DNA of 64,000 nucleotides from Cognatazoarcus halotolerans (GTDB lineage: Bacteria; Pseudomonadota; Gammaproteobacteria; Burkholderiales; Rhodocyclaceae). Under the pieces are notes generated by a model, which was not told the DNA's origin, did not search any database, and saw nothing but the letters and a program-made list of their open reading frames with translations. The DNA is taken from contig NZ_WUAF01000008.1 in the NCBI RefSeq assembly GCF_009800965.1, positions 62,001 to 126,000 of the forward strand, given 5' to 3'. A program made the translations under genes and the position numbers. Below, one piece after another: positions 24,740-34,617 of the stretch; the stretch's first letter is position 1; each line of letters opens with the position of its first letter.

Positions 24740-26248
24740 ATGGAAATCATCTCTCATCTTCTCGACGGCTTCGCCGTCGCCGGATCGCCCACGAACCTGA
24801 TGATCTGCCTGATCGGCGCCTTCCTCGGCACGGTCATCGGCATGTTGCCGGGACTCGGTCCGATCAACGGTGTGGCGATCCTGCTGCCGATCGCCTATGC
24901 CATGAAACTGCCGCCCGAGTCGGCGCTGATCCTGCTTGCGGCGGTCTATTCCGGCTGCGAATTCGGCGGGCGCATCTCGGCGATTCTCATCAACGTGCCG
25001 GGTGACGCGGGGGCGGTCATGACCACGCTCGACGGCTACCCGATGGCCAGGAAGGGGCTCGCCGGCCCGGCCCTGTCGATCTCTGCGGTCGCCTCGTTCA
25101 GCGGTGCCATCATCGCCACCCTGGGCATCGTCGCCCTCGCGCCGATCCTCGCCAACTGGGCGCTGGCCTTCGGCCCGGCGGAGTACTTCGCACTGATGGT
25201 GCTGGCGCTGTCCTGCCTCGGCGGCCTGGTGGGTGATTCGCTGCTCAAGGCGATGGTCGGGGTGCTCATCGGCCTGATGATCTCCTGCGTGGGGATCGAC
25301 GCCAACAGCGGTGTGTATCGCTACACCTTCGATCTGCTGCACCTGTCCGACGGTATCCCCTTCATCGTCGTGGTGATCGGCCTGTTCGCGGTGAGCGAGC
25401 TGATGCTGATGCTGCAGAGCCATCACGGCGGTGCCCAGGCGGTGGAGGTCACCGGCCGCACGATGTTCAACATGAAGGAATTCATGCTTGCGCGGTGGAC
25501 CATCCTGCGCTCCTCGGTGGTGGGTTTCTTCGTCGGCGTGCTGCCGGGCGCCGGCGCCTCGATCGCCTCGGCGATGACCTACTCGATGGAGCGCCGCATG
25601 GCCGGCAAGGATCACTGCTTCGGCGATGGTGACGTGCGTGGCGTGGCGGCGCCGGAGGCGGCCAACAATGCCTCGGCCTACGGTTCGCTGATTCCGATGC
25701 TGACCCTCGGCGTGCCGGGTTCGGGTACCACCGCGGTGATGATCGGCGCGCTCACGCTCTACAACATCACCCCGGGTCCGACCCTGTTCCAGGATCAGCC
25801 GGTGATCGTGTGGGGCCTGATTGCCTCGCTGGCGATCAGCAGCGTGCTGCTGGTGCTCATGAACATTCCCCTGGTCAAGGTCTTCGTCAAGTTCCTGCAG
25901 ATTCCCAATTGGGTGCTGGTGCCGGGTGTGGCAGCGGTATCGATGGTCGGCGTGTATGCGGTGCATGGCACCACCTTCGACCTCATCGTCGGCACCCTGC
26001 TGGGCGGCTTCGGCTATCTGCTGCGGGTCATGAACTTCCCGATGGCGCCGTTCATCCTCGGCTTCGTGCTCGGCGACATGATGGAACAGAACCTGCGCCG
26101 CGCGCTGTCGATCAGCAATGGCGAGGTCTCCATCCTGTTCTCCAGCCCGATCTCGATCGGCCTGTGGGTCGCGGCCATCGCGATGCTGGTGGGGCCGCGT
26201 CTGGCCAAGGCCTTCGAGGCGCGTCGCAACCGCCTGGCGCAGGCCTGA
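24740..26248 (+). CDS. tctA: Tripartite tricarboxylate transporter, large membrane subunit
   Basis: 502 residues with about eleven to twelve membrane segments. Family motifs are GMLPGLGPINGVAILLPIAY, YSGCEFGGRISAILINVPGD and, in the second half, GVLPGAGASIASAMTY and LGVPGSGTTAVMIGAL. It is the main transport channel of the TctABC system, driven by an ion gradient and dependent on TctC for substrate. It ends the operon at a strong terminator. Confidence 0.97.
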   Translation: MEIISHLLDGFAVAGSPTNLMICLIGAFLGTVIGMLPGLGPINGVAILLPIAYAMKLPPESALILLAAVYSGCEFGGRISAILINVPGDAGAVMTTLDGYPMARKGLAGPALSISAVASFSGAIIATLGIVALAPILANWALAFGPAEYFALMVLALSCLGGLVGDSLLKAMVGVLIGLMISCVGIDANSGVYRYTFDLLHLSDGIPFIVVVIGLFAVSELMLMLQSHHGGAQAVEVTGRTMFNMKEFMLARWTILRSSVVGFFVGVLPGAGASIASAMTYSMERRMAGKDHCFGDGDVRGVAAPEAANNASAYGSLIPMLTLGVPGSGTTAVMIGALTLYNITPGPTLFQDQPVIVWGLIASLAISSVLLVLMNIPLVKVFVKFLQIPNWVLVPGVAAVSMVGVYAVHGTTFDLIVGTLLGGFGYLLRVMNFPMAPFILGFVLGDMMEQNLRRALSISNGEVSILFSSPISIGLWVAAIAMLVGPRLAKAFEARRNRLAQA

Positions 26249-26324
26249 GTATCGTTCGGGCGGCGGATCTCCTCCCGATTTCCGCCCGATCTGCCGCGTC
26301 GCACCTGACAGTGACGCGGTTCCA

Positions 26325-26354
26325 CGCGGGGTGCCCTGGCACCCCGCGTTTTTT
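26325..26354 (+). terminator. Strong terminator between tctA and tctE
   Basis: An 11-base stem (CGCGGGGTGCC / GGCACCCCGCG) is followed by TTTTTT (26349-26354). The tctE stop codon of the opposite strand begins at the last T, so the hairpin also lies immediately downstream of tctE. Confidence 0.93.
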
Positions 26355-27766
26355 CACGATTGCACGACGGCGGATCGGTGGACCCGCGGGAATTCCACCA
26401 GCACGGTCAACCCGCGCCCGTCCGCTCCCGCGTCGAGCGTGATCTGGCCGCCGTGGGCGATGGCGATCTCGCGCACGATGGCGAGGCCGAGCCCGCTGCC
26501 CGGTGCTTTGTCCTGGCCGAGGATGCGATAGAAGCGCTGGAAGACCTTGTCATGCTCGGCGGCCGGAATCCCCGGGCCCTGATCGCTCACGCACAGCGCC
26601 ACCGCGTCGTCCGTCGCGCCGGTTGCGATCACCACCTGGGTCTGCTCCGGGCTATAGCGGATCGCGTTGTCGAGCAGGTTGGCGATCAGTTCGTGGAGCA
26701 TCTGCGGGTCGCCCGCGATCAGCGCCTCGCCGCCGTCTTCGAAGGCCAGATCAATCGGCTTCTTGCGGGCCACCATGGTGAGTTCGAGCGCCACCTCACG
26801 GGCCAGCCGGCTGAGGTCGACCGGCGCTTCGTGCTGCGCCGGGCGGTTGGTGAATTCGGCCTGCGACAGGGCCAGCATCTGGTCCGCCATCCGGCGGGTG
26901 TCGCGTACCGTCGTCAGCAGACCTTCGAAGGTACGCCGCATCTCGGCCGCATCGCCGACGCGCAGACCGTATTCCGCCTGGGTGCCGAGCACCGCCAGCG
27001 GGGTGCGGATCTGGTGGGCGGCATCCGCCAGAAAGCGGCGCCGTGCGGCGAGCATGCCGGAGAGCCGCTCGGTGTGATGGTTGATCGCGTCGATCAGCGG
27101 CAGGACTTCGCTGGGAATCCCCTCGCGGGCGATCGGCGTCAGGTCCTCGGCGTCGCGCCGGATCACCGTGTCGCGCATCTCGAGCAGCGGCCTGAAGGCC
27201 GAAGACAGTGCGAAGGCGAGCACGATCGCGCCGATCACGACGAGCAGCAACTGCCGCTGCAGACTGTCGAGGAACAGCGCCCGCGCCAGCTTGATCCGCG
27301 ATTCGATGGTCTCGGCGAAGACGATCGTTGCCGTATCCCCGCCCCGCTGCGCCGGATCGTAAAGGCGCTTGCTGATCGCGCCGATGCGTACGCCCTCGCC
27401 GCGATAGTCGCCGTCCGCGATGACCGGCGGGCCATCCGCCACCAGGCCGGGCGGTGGTGCGAGATCCTCGTAACCGGTGACCAGTTTCCCGTCCGGGCCG
27501 ATCACGGCGTAGAAGATGCGCTCCTGCACGCCCGCCTCGAAGACCTCGAAGGCGGAGTAGGGCACGTCCACCGAAATCTCGCCTTCGAGCGAATGCACCC
27601 GCTCGGCGATCGACTTGATCGAGGCGGTCAGCGAGCGGTCGTAGGCGCGGTTCACCGCGACCAGCGCGCCGAGATAGGACAGCACCGCGTTGATCGCCAG
27701 CAACAGCAGCAGCGCGGGCAGCAGCCACGCCGCGACCCGCCGCCGCAGGCTGGTTTCGGGCTTCAC
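26354..27766 (-). CDS. tctE: Sensor histidine kinase TctE
   Basis: 470 residues. An N-terminal transmembrane helix (about 12-36), a periplasmic segment (about 37-170) and a second helix (about 171-190) are followed by HAMP-like, HisKA and HATPase domains. The phospho-acceptor His is in the ADAAHQIRTPLAVL H-box, and the ATP lid has NLLDNAIRYSP, DQGPGIP and GSGLGLAI. TctE senses the transported carboxylate in the periplasm and phosphorylates TctD. It starts 12 bases after the tctD stop. Orientation opposite to tctCBA is the standard arrangement. Confidence 0.93.
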   Translation of the reverse strand: MKPETSLRRRVAAWLLPALLLLLAINAVLSYLGALVAVNRAYDRSLTASIKSIAERVHSLEGEISVDVPYSAFEVFEAGVQERIFYAVIGPDGKLVTGYEDLAPPPGLVADGPPVIADGDYRGEGVRIGAISKRLYDPAQRGGDTATIVFAETIESRIKLARALFLDSLQRQLLLVVIGAIVLAFALSSAFRPLLEMRDTVIRRDAEDLTPIAREGIPSEVLPLIDAINHHTERLSGMLAARRRFLADAAHQIRTPLAVLGTQAEYGLRVGDAAEMRRTFEGLLTTVRDTRRMADQMLALSQAEFTNRPAQHEAPVDLSRLAREVALELTMVARKKPIDLAFEDGGEALIAGDPQMLHELIANLLDNAIRYSPEQTQVVIATGATDDAVALCVSDQGPGIPAAEHDKVFQRFYRILGQDKAPGSGLGLAIVREIAIAHGGQITLDAGADGRGLTVLVEFPRVHRSAVVQS

Positions 27767-27778
27767 CGGCCGCCGCCC

Positions 27779-28456
27779 TCAGCGTTCGGCGGACTCATCG
27801 ATCAGATAGCCGAGACCGCGCAGCGTCGTCACCACCGCACCCGAGCCGTCGAGCTTCTTGCGCAGTCGGTGTACATAGATCTCGATCGCCTCGGGGCGGG
27901 CGTCCTCGTCGAAGCTGAACACCTTCTCGAACAGCGTCTCGCGCGCCACCGGGCGGCCCTGCCGCGAGATCAGTGCCTCGAGCACCGCCAGCTCGCGTGG
28001 CGTCAGCGCCAGCGGTTTGCCCGCCACGCTGGCGAGGCGCGAGTTGGTATCGAAGCTCAGCGCGCCGATCCGCACCGTCGGCACGAGGTTGCCGGCGCGC
28101 CGCAGCAAGGCCTTGATGCGCGCCTCGAGTTCCGAGAGATCGAAGGGCTTGGGCAGGTAGTCGTCGGCGCCGAGATTGAGGCCGCGCACCTTGTCCTCGG
28201 TGCTGCCGCGGGCGGTCAGGATCAGGACCGGGGTGTGGGCGGTGGATTCGCGCGCGCGCATGCGCTTGAGCACTTCCAGCCCGTCGAGGCCGGGCAGCGA
28301 CAGGTCGAGGATCACCGCATCGTAGGGCTGGGTCAGCAGGGCATGATCCGCGTGATCGCCGCGGGTCATCACGTCGAGCGCGTAACCGGCCAGGGTGAGG
28401 GCTTTCGATACCCACTCGGCCAGGTCTGCATGGTCTTCCACGAGAAGCAAGCGCAT
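27779..28456 (-). CDS. tctD: Response regulator TctD (OmpR/PhoB family)
   Basis: 225 residues. The receiver domain has the acidic pair ED near residue 8, the phospho-acceptor in VILDLSLPGLDG, T in LTARG and K in PKPFD. The C-terminal winged helix ends YVHRLRKKLDG and LRGLGYLID. Such regulators bind two head-to-tail half-sites, which fits the TGAAAGC-N4-CGAAAGC repeats found upstream of tctC, of the gene at 28.55 kb, of the porin and of the ATP-citrate-lyase-like operon. One of these repeats starts six bases upstream of its own ATG, so autoregulation is likely. Confidence 0.95.
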   Translation of the reverse strand: MRLLLVEDHADLAEWVSKALTLAGYALDVMTRGDHADHALLTQPYDAVILDLSLPGLDGLEVLKRMRARESTAHTPVLILTARGSTEDKVRGLNLGADDYLPKPFDLSELEARIKALLRRAGNLVPTVRIGALSFDTNSRLASVAGKPLALTPRELAVLEALISRQGRPVARETLFEKVFSFDEDARPEAIEIYVHRLRKKLDGSGAVVTTLRGLGYLIDESAER

Positions 28457-28461
28457 GGTGT

Positions 28462-28494
28462 TGAAAGTGGATCGAAAGCTTTGTGGCCGATTAT
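28462..28494 (+). promoter_or_regulatory. TctD box between tctD and the divergent binding-protein gene
   Basis: TGAAAGT-GGAT-CGAAAGC (28462-28479) is oriented toward the plus-strand gene at 28552. GATTAT (28489-28494) begins ten bases after the second GAAAG and may be the -10 box. The box starts six bases before the tctD start codon, where a bound regulator could also limit tctDE expression. Confidence 0.7.
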
Positions 28495-28551
28495 CCTGCC
28501 GCAAAAGAACCCCGTGCGCAAAGCCTTGCGCGCACAGCCTGGAGACCCGAC

Positions 28552-29643
28552 GTGTTCCGTTTGCCCCGTCCGCGTGGCTGCCTGCTGCTGATGTTTGTCT
28601 GGGCGATGCTGCTCCCGGCGGCGCAGGCTCGCGCCCAGGCGGATCTGCAGGTCGCCGCGGCACGCGAGGGCGTGGTGGTGATCTACGGCGCCACCGACGA
28701 GAGCGTGGCGCGCGATCTGCTGCAGGATTTCATGCGGCTCTACCCGGGTGTCAGGACCGAGTACCACGACATGAACTCGGTGGAGCTGTATCAGCGCTTC
28801 CTTGCCGAGGAGCAGACCGGGCCGCGAGCCGACGTGCTGTGGAGTTCGGCAATGGATCTGCAGGTCAAGCTGGTCAACGACGGTCATGCCCAGCCCTATC
28901 GCTCGGCCGAGACCGCGGCGCTGCCTGCCTGGGCGGTGTGGAAGAACGAAGCGTTCGGTACCACCTTCGAGCCGGTCGCGATGGTCTATAACCGTGAGGC
29001 ACTGACCTCCGGCGAAGTCCCTGCCAGCCACGCTGAATTCCTGCGCCTGCTGGCACGTTCGCCACGTGAATACCGGGGGTTGCTGGTCACCTACGACCCG
29101 GCACGCTCTGGCATCGGCTTCCTGCTGCAGAGTCAGGACGTGCTCGCCAACCCGGTGGTCTTCTGGCGTCTCGCCGAAGCCTTCGGGCGGACCGGCATCC
29201 AGACGGTGGCTTCCACTGCCGCAATGCTCGACCGGGTTGCCGACGGCAGGGCCGTGCTGGGCTACAACGTGCTCGGCTCCTACGCCATGACCCGTGCCGC
29301 GCAGGATTCCCGGCTCGGCGTGGTGTATCCGCGCGACTACACCCTGGTGCTCAGCCGGGTGGCCTTCATCGCGCGCCAGGCGCCGCATCCCAATGCCGCC
29401 CGCCTGTGGCTCGACTATCTGCTCTCGCCGCGCGGCCAGCGCCTGCTCTCGCAAAAACCCGGTTTCTACTCGGTGCGCGCCGACGTGCCTGCGGGCGAAG
29501 CCGCCGAGCAGTTGCGCCACAGCCTCGGCGGGGCCTTCCGGCCGATCGCGATCGGCGCGGGCCTGCTGACCTATCTCGACCAGATGAAGGGGCGGGTCTT
29601 TCTGCGGCAGTGGCGAGAGACGATCGCGCCGCCGCCACCCTGA
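28552..29643 (+). CDS. Orphan periplasmic solute-binding protein (iron/carboxylate ABC type)
   Basis: 363 residues. A signal peptide (LLLMFVWAMLLPAAQARAQA) is followed by a type II periplasmic binding fold: VVVIYGATDESVARDLL, then VLWSSAMDLQ and AMVYNREAL. It starts with GTG at 28552 behind CTGGAG, which places the signal peptide correctly. No ABC permease or ATPase gene accompanies it. It is divergent from tctDE and shares their control region, so it may present a ligand to TctE rather than feed a transporter; that role is inferred. A membrane protein gene follows by 19 bases. Confidence 0.85.
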   Translation: MFRLPRPRGCLLLMFVWAMLLPAAQARAQADLQVAAAREGVVVIYGATDESVARDLLQDFMRLYPGVRTEYHDMNSVELYQRFLAEEQTGPRADVLWSSAMDLQVKLVNDGHAQPYRSAETAALPAWAVWKNEAFGTTFEPVAMVYNREALTSGEVPASHAEFLRLLARSPREYRGLLVTYDPARSGIGFLLQSQDVLANPVVFWRLAEAFGRTGIQTVASTAAMLDRVADGRAVLGYNVLGSYAMTRAAQDSRLGVVYPRDYTLVLSRVAFIARQAPHPNAARLWLDYLLSPRGQRLLSQKPGFYSVRADVPAGEAAEQLRHSLGGAFRPIAIGAGLLTYLDQMKGRVFLRQWRETIAPPPP

Positions 29644-29662
29644 TACAACGTCGCTCGTCCTC

Positions 29663-30727
29663 ATGCCTCTCTTCGATTCGGCCGCTTCCGGCCCGCTGCG
29701 CGGTTTTTTCCTGGTCGGCCTGACCCTGCTGGTTGCAGCGCTTGCCGGGTTTGCCGCGCACAGCATCCATACCCCGCTGCCGTGGATGCTCGGTCCGCTC
29801 TTCGCCGTGGCCCTGCTGCGCATGGCCGGCGTGCCGCTGCAGCCGCTTGCCGGCGGCCGGCAGGCCGGGCAGTGGGCCATCGGCACCGCGCTCGGCCTCT
29901 ATTTCACGCCCGCGGTGCTGGTGCTCCTCGGTGCCAACCTGCTGCTGGTGAGCGTGATCGCCGGCGGGGCCTTGCTGGTCGGCCTGCTGTGCGCGCTGCT
30001 CACCGCGGGGCTGACCCGCGAGGAACGCGCCACCGCCTTTTTCGCCTCGTTGCCGGGTGGCGCCTCGGAGATGGCCGTGGTCGCCGAACGCTTCGGCGGC
30101 GCGGTCGATCGCATTGCCGCCGCGCATGCCCTGCGCGTGATGGTGGTAGTGGCGGTGGTGCCCTTCGGTCTGAGCTGGTTCGGCGCGCACGGCAGCGACG
30201 CTTACCAACCGCTGGCCACCGCGGTGCTGCCCGAGCGCCTGCCGCTGCTGTTGCTGGCGAGCCTCGCCGGCGCGGGGCTGCTGATCGTGTTGAAGGTCGG
30301 CAATGCCTGGGTGCTTGGTCCGCTGCTCGGGGTGGGGCTCGCGACCGGGTTCGACGTGGGCCTGTCGGCCTTGCCGGGCGGGGTGGTCAACGGCGGTCAG
30401 CTGTTGATTGGCTGCGCGCTCGGCTGCCGTTTTTCGCCGGAGTTCTTCAGCGCCGCGCCGCGCTTCCTGGCCGCGGCCACCGCCTCCGCGCTGCTTGCGG
30501 TGGGGCTCGGCAGCCTGCTCGCCCTGGCCGCCGCGGCGGTGACCGGCGCGCCGCTGGCAACCCTGGTGCTGGCGGCTGCACCGGGCGGCGTGGCCGAAAT
30601 GTGCATCACCGCCAAGGTGCTGCAACTCGGTGTGCCGCTGGTGACCGTGTGCCATGTGCTGCGGGTGGTGGTGCTGACCATGGGTGCGCCGGCGCTGTAC
30701 CGGCTGTTCCTGCGGATCAGGCCCTGA
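29663..30727 (+). CDS. AbrB-family membrane protein (putative transporter)
   Basis: 354 residues with about ten to eleven hydrophobic segments arranged as two similar halves, PF05145. The repeats are visible: HTPLPWMLGPLF with FFASLPGGASEMAVVAERFG in the first half, and GNAWVLGPLLG with AAPGGVAEMCITAKVLQLG in the second. Members are thought to be transporters or regulators of ammonia monooxygenase-type systems, but no activity is established. It follows the binding-protein gene closely and overlaps the convergent prpF gene by 11 bases. Confidence 0.9.
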   Translation: MPLFDSAASGPLRGFFLVGLTLLVAALAGFAAHSIHTPLPWMLGPLFAVALLRMAGVPLQPLAGGRQAGQWAIGTALGLYFTPAVLVLLGANLLLVSVIAGGALLVGLLCALLTAGLTREERATAFFASLPGGASEMAVVAERFGGAVDRIAAAHALRVMVVVAVVPFGLSWFGAHGSDAYQPLATAVLPERLPLLLLASLAGAGLLIVLKVGNAWVLGPLLGVGLATGFDVGLSALPGGVVNGGQLLIGCALGCRFSPEFFSAAPRFLAAATASALLAVGLGSLLALAAAAVTGAPLATLVLAAAPGGVAEMCITAKVLQLGVPLVTVCHVLRVVVLTMGAPALYRLFLRIRP

Positions 30728-31859
30728 CCCCGGGCACGCACACCACGCCATCCATCAGCAGGCGCGCGCTGCGCTGCATCTCGGCCTTGTCGAGCCGCCA
30801 GTCGCCGCCCTCGCAGCGCGTACTCACACCCACCTCGACCCGTCCCGAAGGATGACCGATGCGCAGCAGCCTGGTGACCGAGCCGCGCAGCTGACGCGCC
30901 GCCAGCGTGCCCGGAATGCTCGCCGCGGCGGCAAGACCGATCGCCGCGGTACCCGGGATCGCGTGGTGCACCACACCCATCGACAGCACCCGCACGGTCA
31001 GGTCCTGCGCGCGGGCTTCCACGTGGCGACCATCCGCTGCCACATAGGATTGCGGCGGGGCGAGCAGGGCGATCTTGGGCGTGTGGCCGCGCGCGGCCGC
31101 CTCGGTGCTTGAGCCGGCCAGGCCCATCGCTACTGCGCCCGCAACGCGCAGGGCCTCGCAGCGCGCCAGCAGTGCCGCATCGCGATTGAGCTGCGCCTGC
31201 GATGCGGCGCAGTCGGCACCGAGCGCCGCGGCTTCAACCAGCACCAGCGGAATCGCCGCGTTGATCAGGGTCGCCTCGACCGGCGGCTGCCCGTCTGGCG
31301 CCAGCCGGGTGATCGGCCCGCCTGCCGGGAACAGCGCGCCGCCGCCGGGCGAGAGGAATTCCAAGCGGATCGGCGCCGAGGCAAATGCCACGCCGTCGAG
31401 AAGAAAGTCGCCGTCCTCGCGCACCGCGCCGTCGTGCATCGGCACATGGGCGATGATGTGTTTGCCGATGTTCGCCTGCCAGATGCGCACCACCGCGATG
31501 CCGTCCCGCGGGCAGGCGAGCAGTCCACGCTCGATCGCGAACGGCCCCACCGCGGCGGTGAGGTTGCCGCAGTTGCCCGACCAGTCGATCGCCGAGCCGC
31601 CTACCGGCACCTGCCCGAAGAGGTAGTCCACATCGCAATCGGACCGTTGCGAAGGCGACACGATCACCACCTTGCTGGTGCTCGAGGTGGCCCCGCCCAC
31701 GCCGTCGATCTGCTTGCCGTAGGGGTCGGGGCTGCCGATGGCGCGTACCAGCAGCGCATCGCGCGCGGCCGGCTCGGCCGGCAGGTCGGCGGCGAGGAAA
31801 AACAGGCCCTTGCTGGTACCGCCGCGCATCCATGCGGCGGGGATTCTGATTCGGGACAT
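30717..31859 (-). CDS. prpF: PrpF-family isomerase (2-methylaconitate cis-trans isomerase or 4-oxalomesaconate tautomerase)
   Basis: 380 residues with two diaminopimelate-epimerase-like halves. Typical segments are AAWMRGGTSKGLFF, VGGATSSTSKVVIV, and DWSGNCGNLTAAVGPFAIERG, where the Cys of GNCGN corresponds to the epimerase cysteine. PrpF acts on methylaconitate in propionate catabolism; close relatives isomerise other unsaturated tricarboxylates. No prpBCD genes are nearby, and the setting is tricarboxylate transport, so a different aconitate-like substrate is plausible. No TctD box was seen in front of it. Confidence 0.85.
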   Translation of the reverse strand: MSRIRIPAAWMRGGTSKGLFFLAADLPAEPAARDALLVRAIGSPDPYGKQIDGVGGATSSTSKVVIVSPSQRSDCDVDYLFGQVPVGGSAIDWSGNCGNLTAAVGPFAIERGLLACPRDGIAVVRIWQANIGKHIIAHVPMHDGAVREDGDFLLDGVAFASAPIRLEFLSPGGGALFPAGGPITRLAPDGQPPVEATLINAAIPLVLVEAAALGADCAASQAQLNRDAALLARCEALRVAGAVAMGLAGSSTEAAARGHTPKIALLAPPQSYVAADGRHVEARAQDLTVRVLSMGVVHHAIPGTAAIGLAAAASIPGTLAARQLRGSVTRLLRIGHPSGRVEVGVSTRCEGGDWRLDKAEMQRSARLLMDGVVCVPGVRA

Positions 31860-31911
31860 CGCTTGCTCTGGGGGTGTTGAAGGGGCGTGCTGCCCGGTGT
31901 CGTGACGGCGT

Positions 31912-32295
31912 TCAGCCGCCGCTGCCATAAGGCCGGGTGATGATCTCCAGAAAATGCCCGTCCGGCCCCGCGAAGTAAACCCCGCGACCGCCGTCACCAT
32001 GGTTGATCTCGCCCGGGTGTTTGCGCGCCGGGTCGGCCCAGAAGGCGAGCTGCCGTTCGCGAATGCGCGCGAAGATCGCATCGAACTCGGCTTCGGAAAC
32101 CAGGAAGGCATAGTGCTGGGGCGCGATCCGGCCGCTGTCGTCGATGAAATCGAGACTCACCCCGTTTGCCAATGTGACCACCTGGAAGGGGCCGAAGCGC
32201 ACCGGCGCAGGCAGGCCGAGAAGCGAGGCCAGCGCTGCCGCCGCGCCGGCGCTGTCGCCGACATGCACGATCGTGTGATTCAGTTCGACGGCCAT
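31912..32295 (-). CDS. VOC-family (glyoxalase-fold) protein
   Basis: 127 residues with two beta-alpha-beta-beta-beta units: [10 protein letters not shown] at the start, [18 protein letters not shown] in the middle and [20 protein letters not shown] at the end. The final Glu and the His positions are the usual metal ligands of the fold. AAGGGGA precedes the ATG. It follows the SRPBCC gene by 69 bases and is probably cotranscribed. The substrate is unknown. Confidence 0.87.
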   Translation of the reverse strand: MAVELNHTIVHVGDSAGAAAALASLLGLPAPVRFGPFQVVTLANGVSLDFIDDSGRIAPQHYAFLVSEAEFDAIFARIRERQLAFWADPARKHPGEINHGDGGRGVYFAGPDGHFLEIITRPYGSGG

Positions 32296-32364
32296 GGCAT
32301 TTCCCCTTGCAGTACCGGTGTCGCTTTGTTGCCGTGGCTTGCGCTGGCGGGCCACGGCGCCTCT

Positions 32365-32811
32365 TCAGTCCGGAATCTCGGGCTCGACCAGTCGGGCCAG
32401 ATGATCGAGCGAATCCTGCCAGCCGAGGTAGCAGAACTCGGTCGGGATCACCTCCGGGATGCCCTCCTGCACGATGTCCAGCTCGGTCCCGCAGGCCACC
32501 GCGCGCATCACCACCGTGGTCACCATCTCGCCGGGCAGATTGCTGTCGTCGAACTGGTCGGTGTAGCGCAGGCGCTCGTTCGGAACCAGCTCCAGGTAGC
32601 GACCGCCGAAGGCGTTTCCGTTGCCGGTGCTGAAATTCCTGAAAGCCATCCTGAAACTGCCACCAACGCGGGCATCCAGGTGCTCGACCTTGCAGGTGAA
32701 GCCATTGGGCGGCAGCCAGCGGGCCAGCGCTTCCGCATCGAGGAAGGCGCGGTAGATCTTCTCGGGTTTTGCGCGCAGGACGCGATGCAGACGGACGGTA
32801 CCGGTGGGCAT
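32365..32811 (-). CDS. SRPBCC/AHSA1-family protein
   Basis: 148 residues. It starts [23 protein letters not shown] and contains [27 protein letters not shown] and the closing helix [20 protein letters not shown], all typical of the AHSA1 (START-like) fold that binds hydrophobic ligands. AAAGGAG is well placed before the ATG. No catalytic function can be assigned. It is the first gene of a pair with the VOC protein. Confidence 0.88.
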   Translation of the reverse strand: MPTGTVRLHRVLRAKPEKIYRAFLDAEALARWLPPNGFTCKVEHLDARVGGSFRMAFRNFSTGNGNAFGGRYLELVPNERLRYTDQFDDSNLPGEMVTTVVMRAVACGTELDIVQEGIPEVIPTEFCYLGWQDSLDHLARLVEPEIPD

Positions 32812-33054
32812 GATTTCTCTCCTTTGGTCGGGGCTGGGGTGGGGGTGTTGTGTGTGTGCTTGTACCTTAGTCGAACGGCGGGGGCGGATTTCGACAGGTC
32901 CGCAAAAATTTGTCGGGCGGGTGCGGACCGCAGGCAATCAGGCATGTCGGTGGCCGTGTTCGGATGCCCGGGTGATACGATCCCGGCACTTCCACGAACG
33001 GCGATGCCCGATGCGGCGCATCCGGCGCCGTGCACCGAATTGCAAAGGAACCCG

Positions 33055-34606
<1,552 letters not shown>

Positions 34607-34617
<11 letters not shown>

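Noticed and set aside
26360-28591. 743-codon open frame opposite tctE and tctD
   Set aside because: Shadow of the two-component genes, whose catalytic residues are intact.
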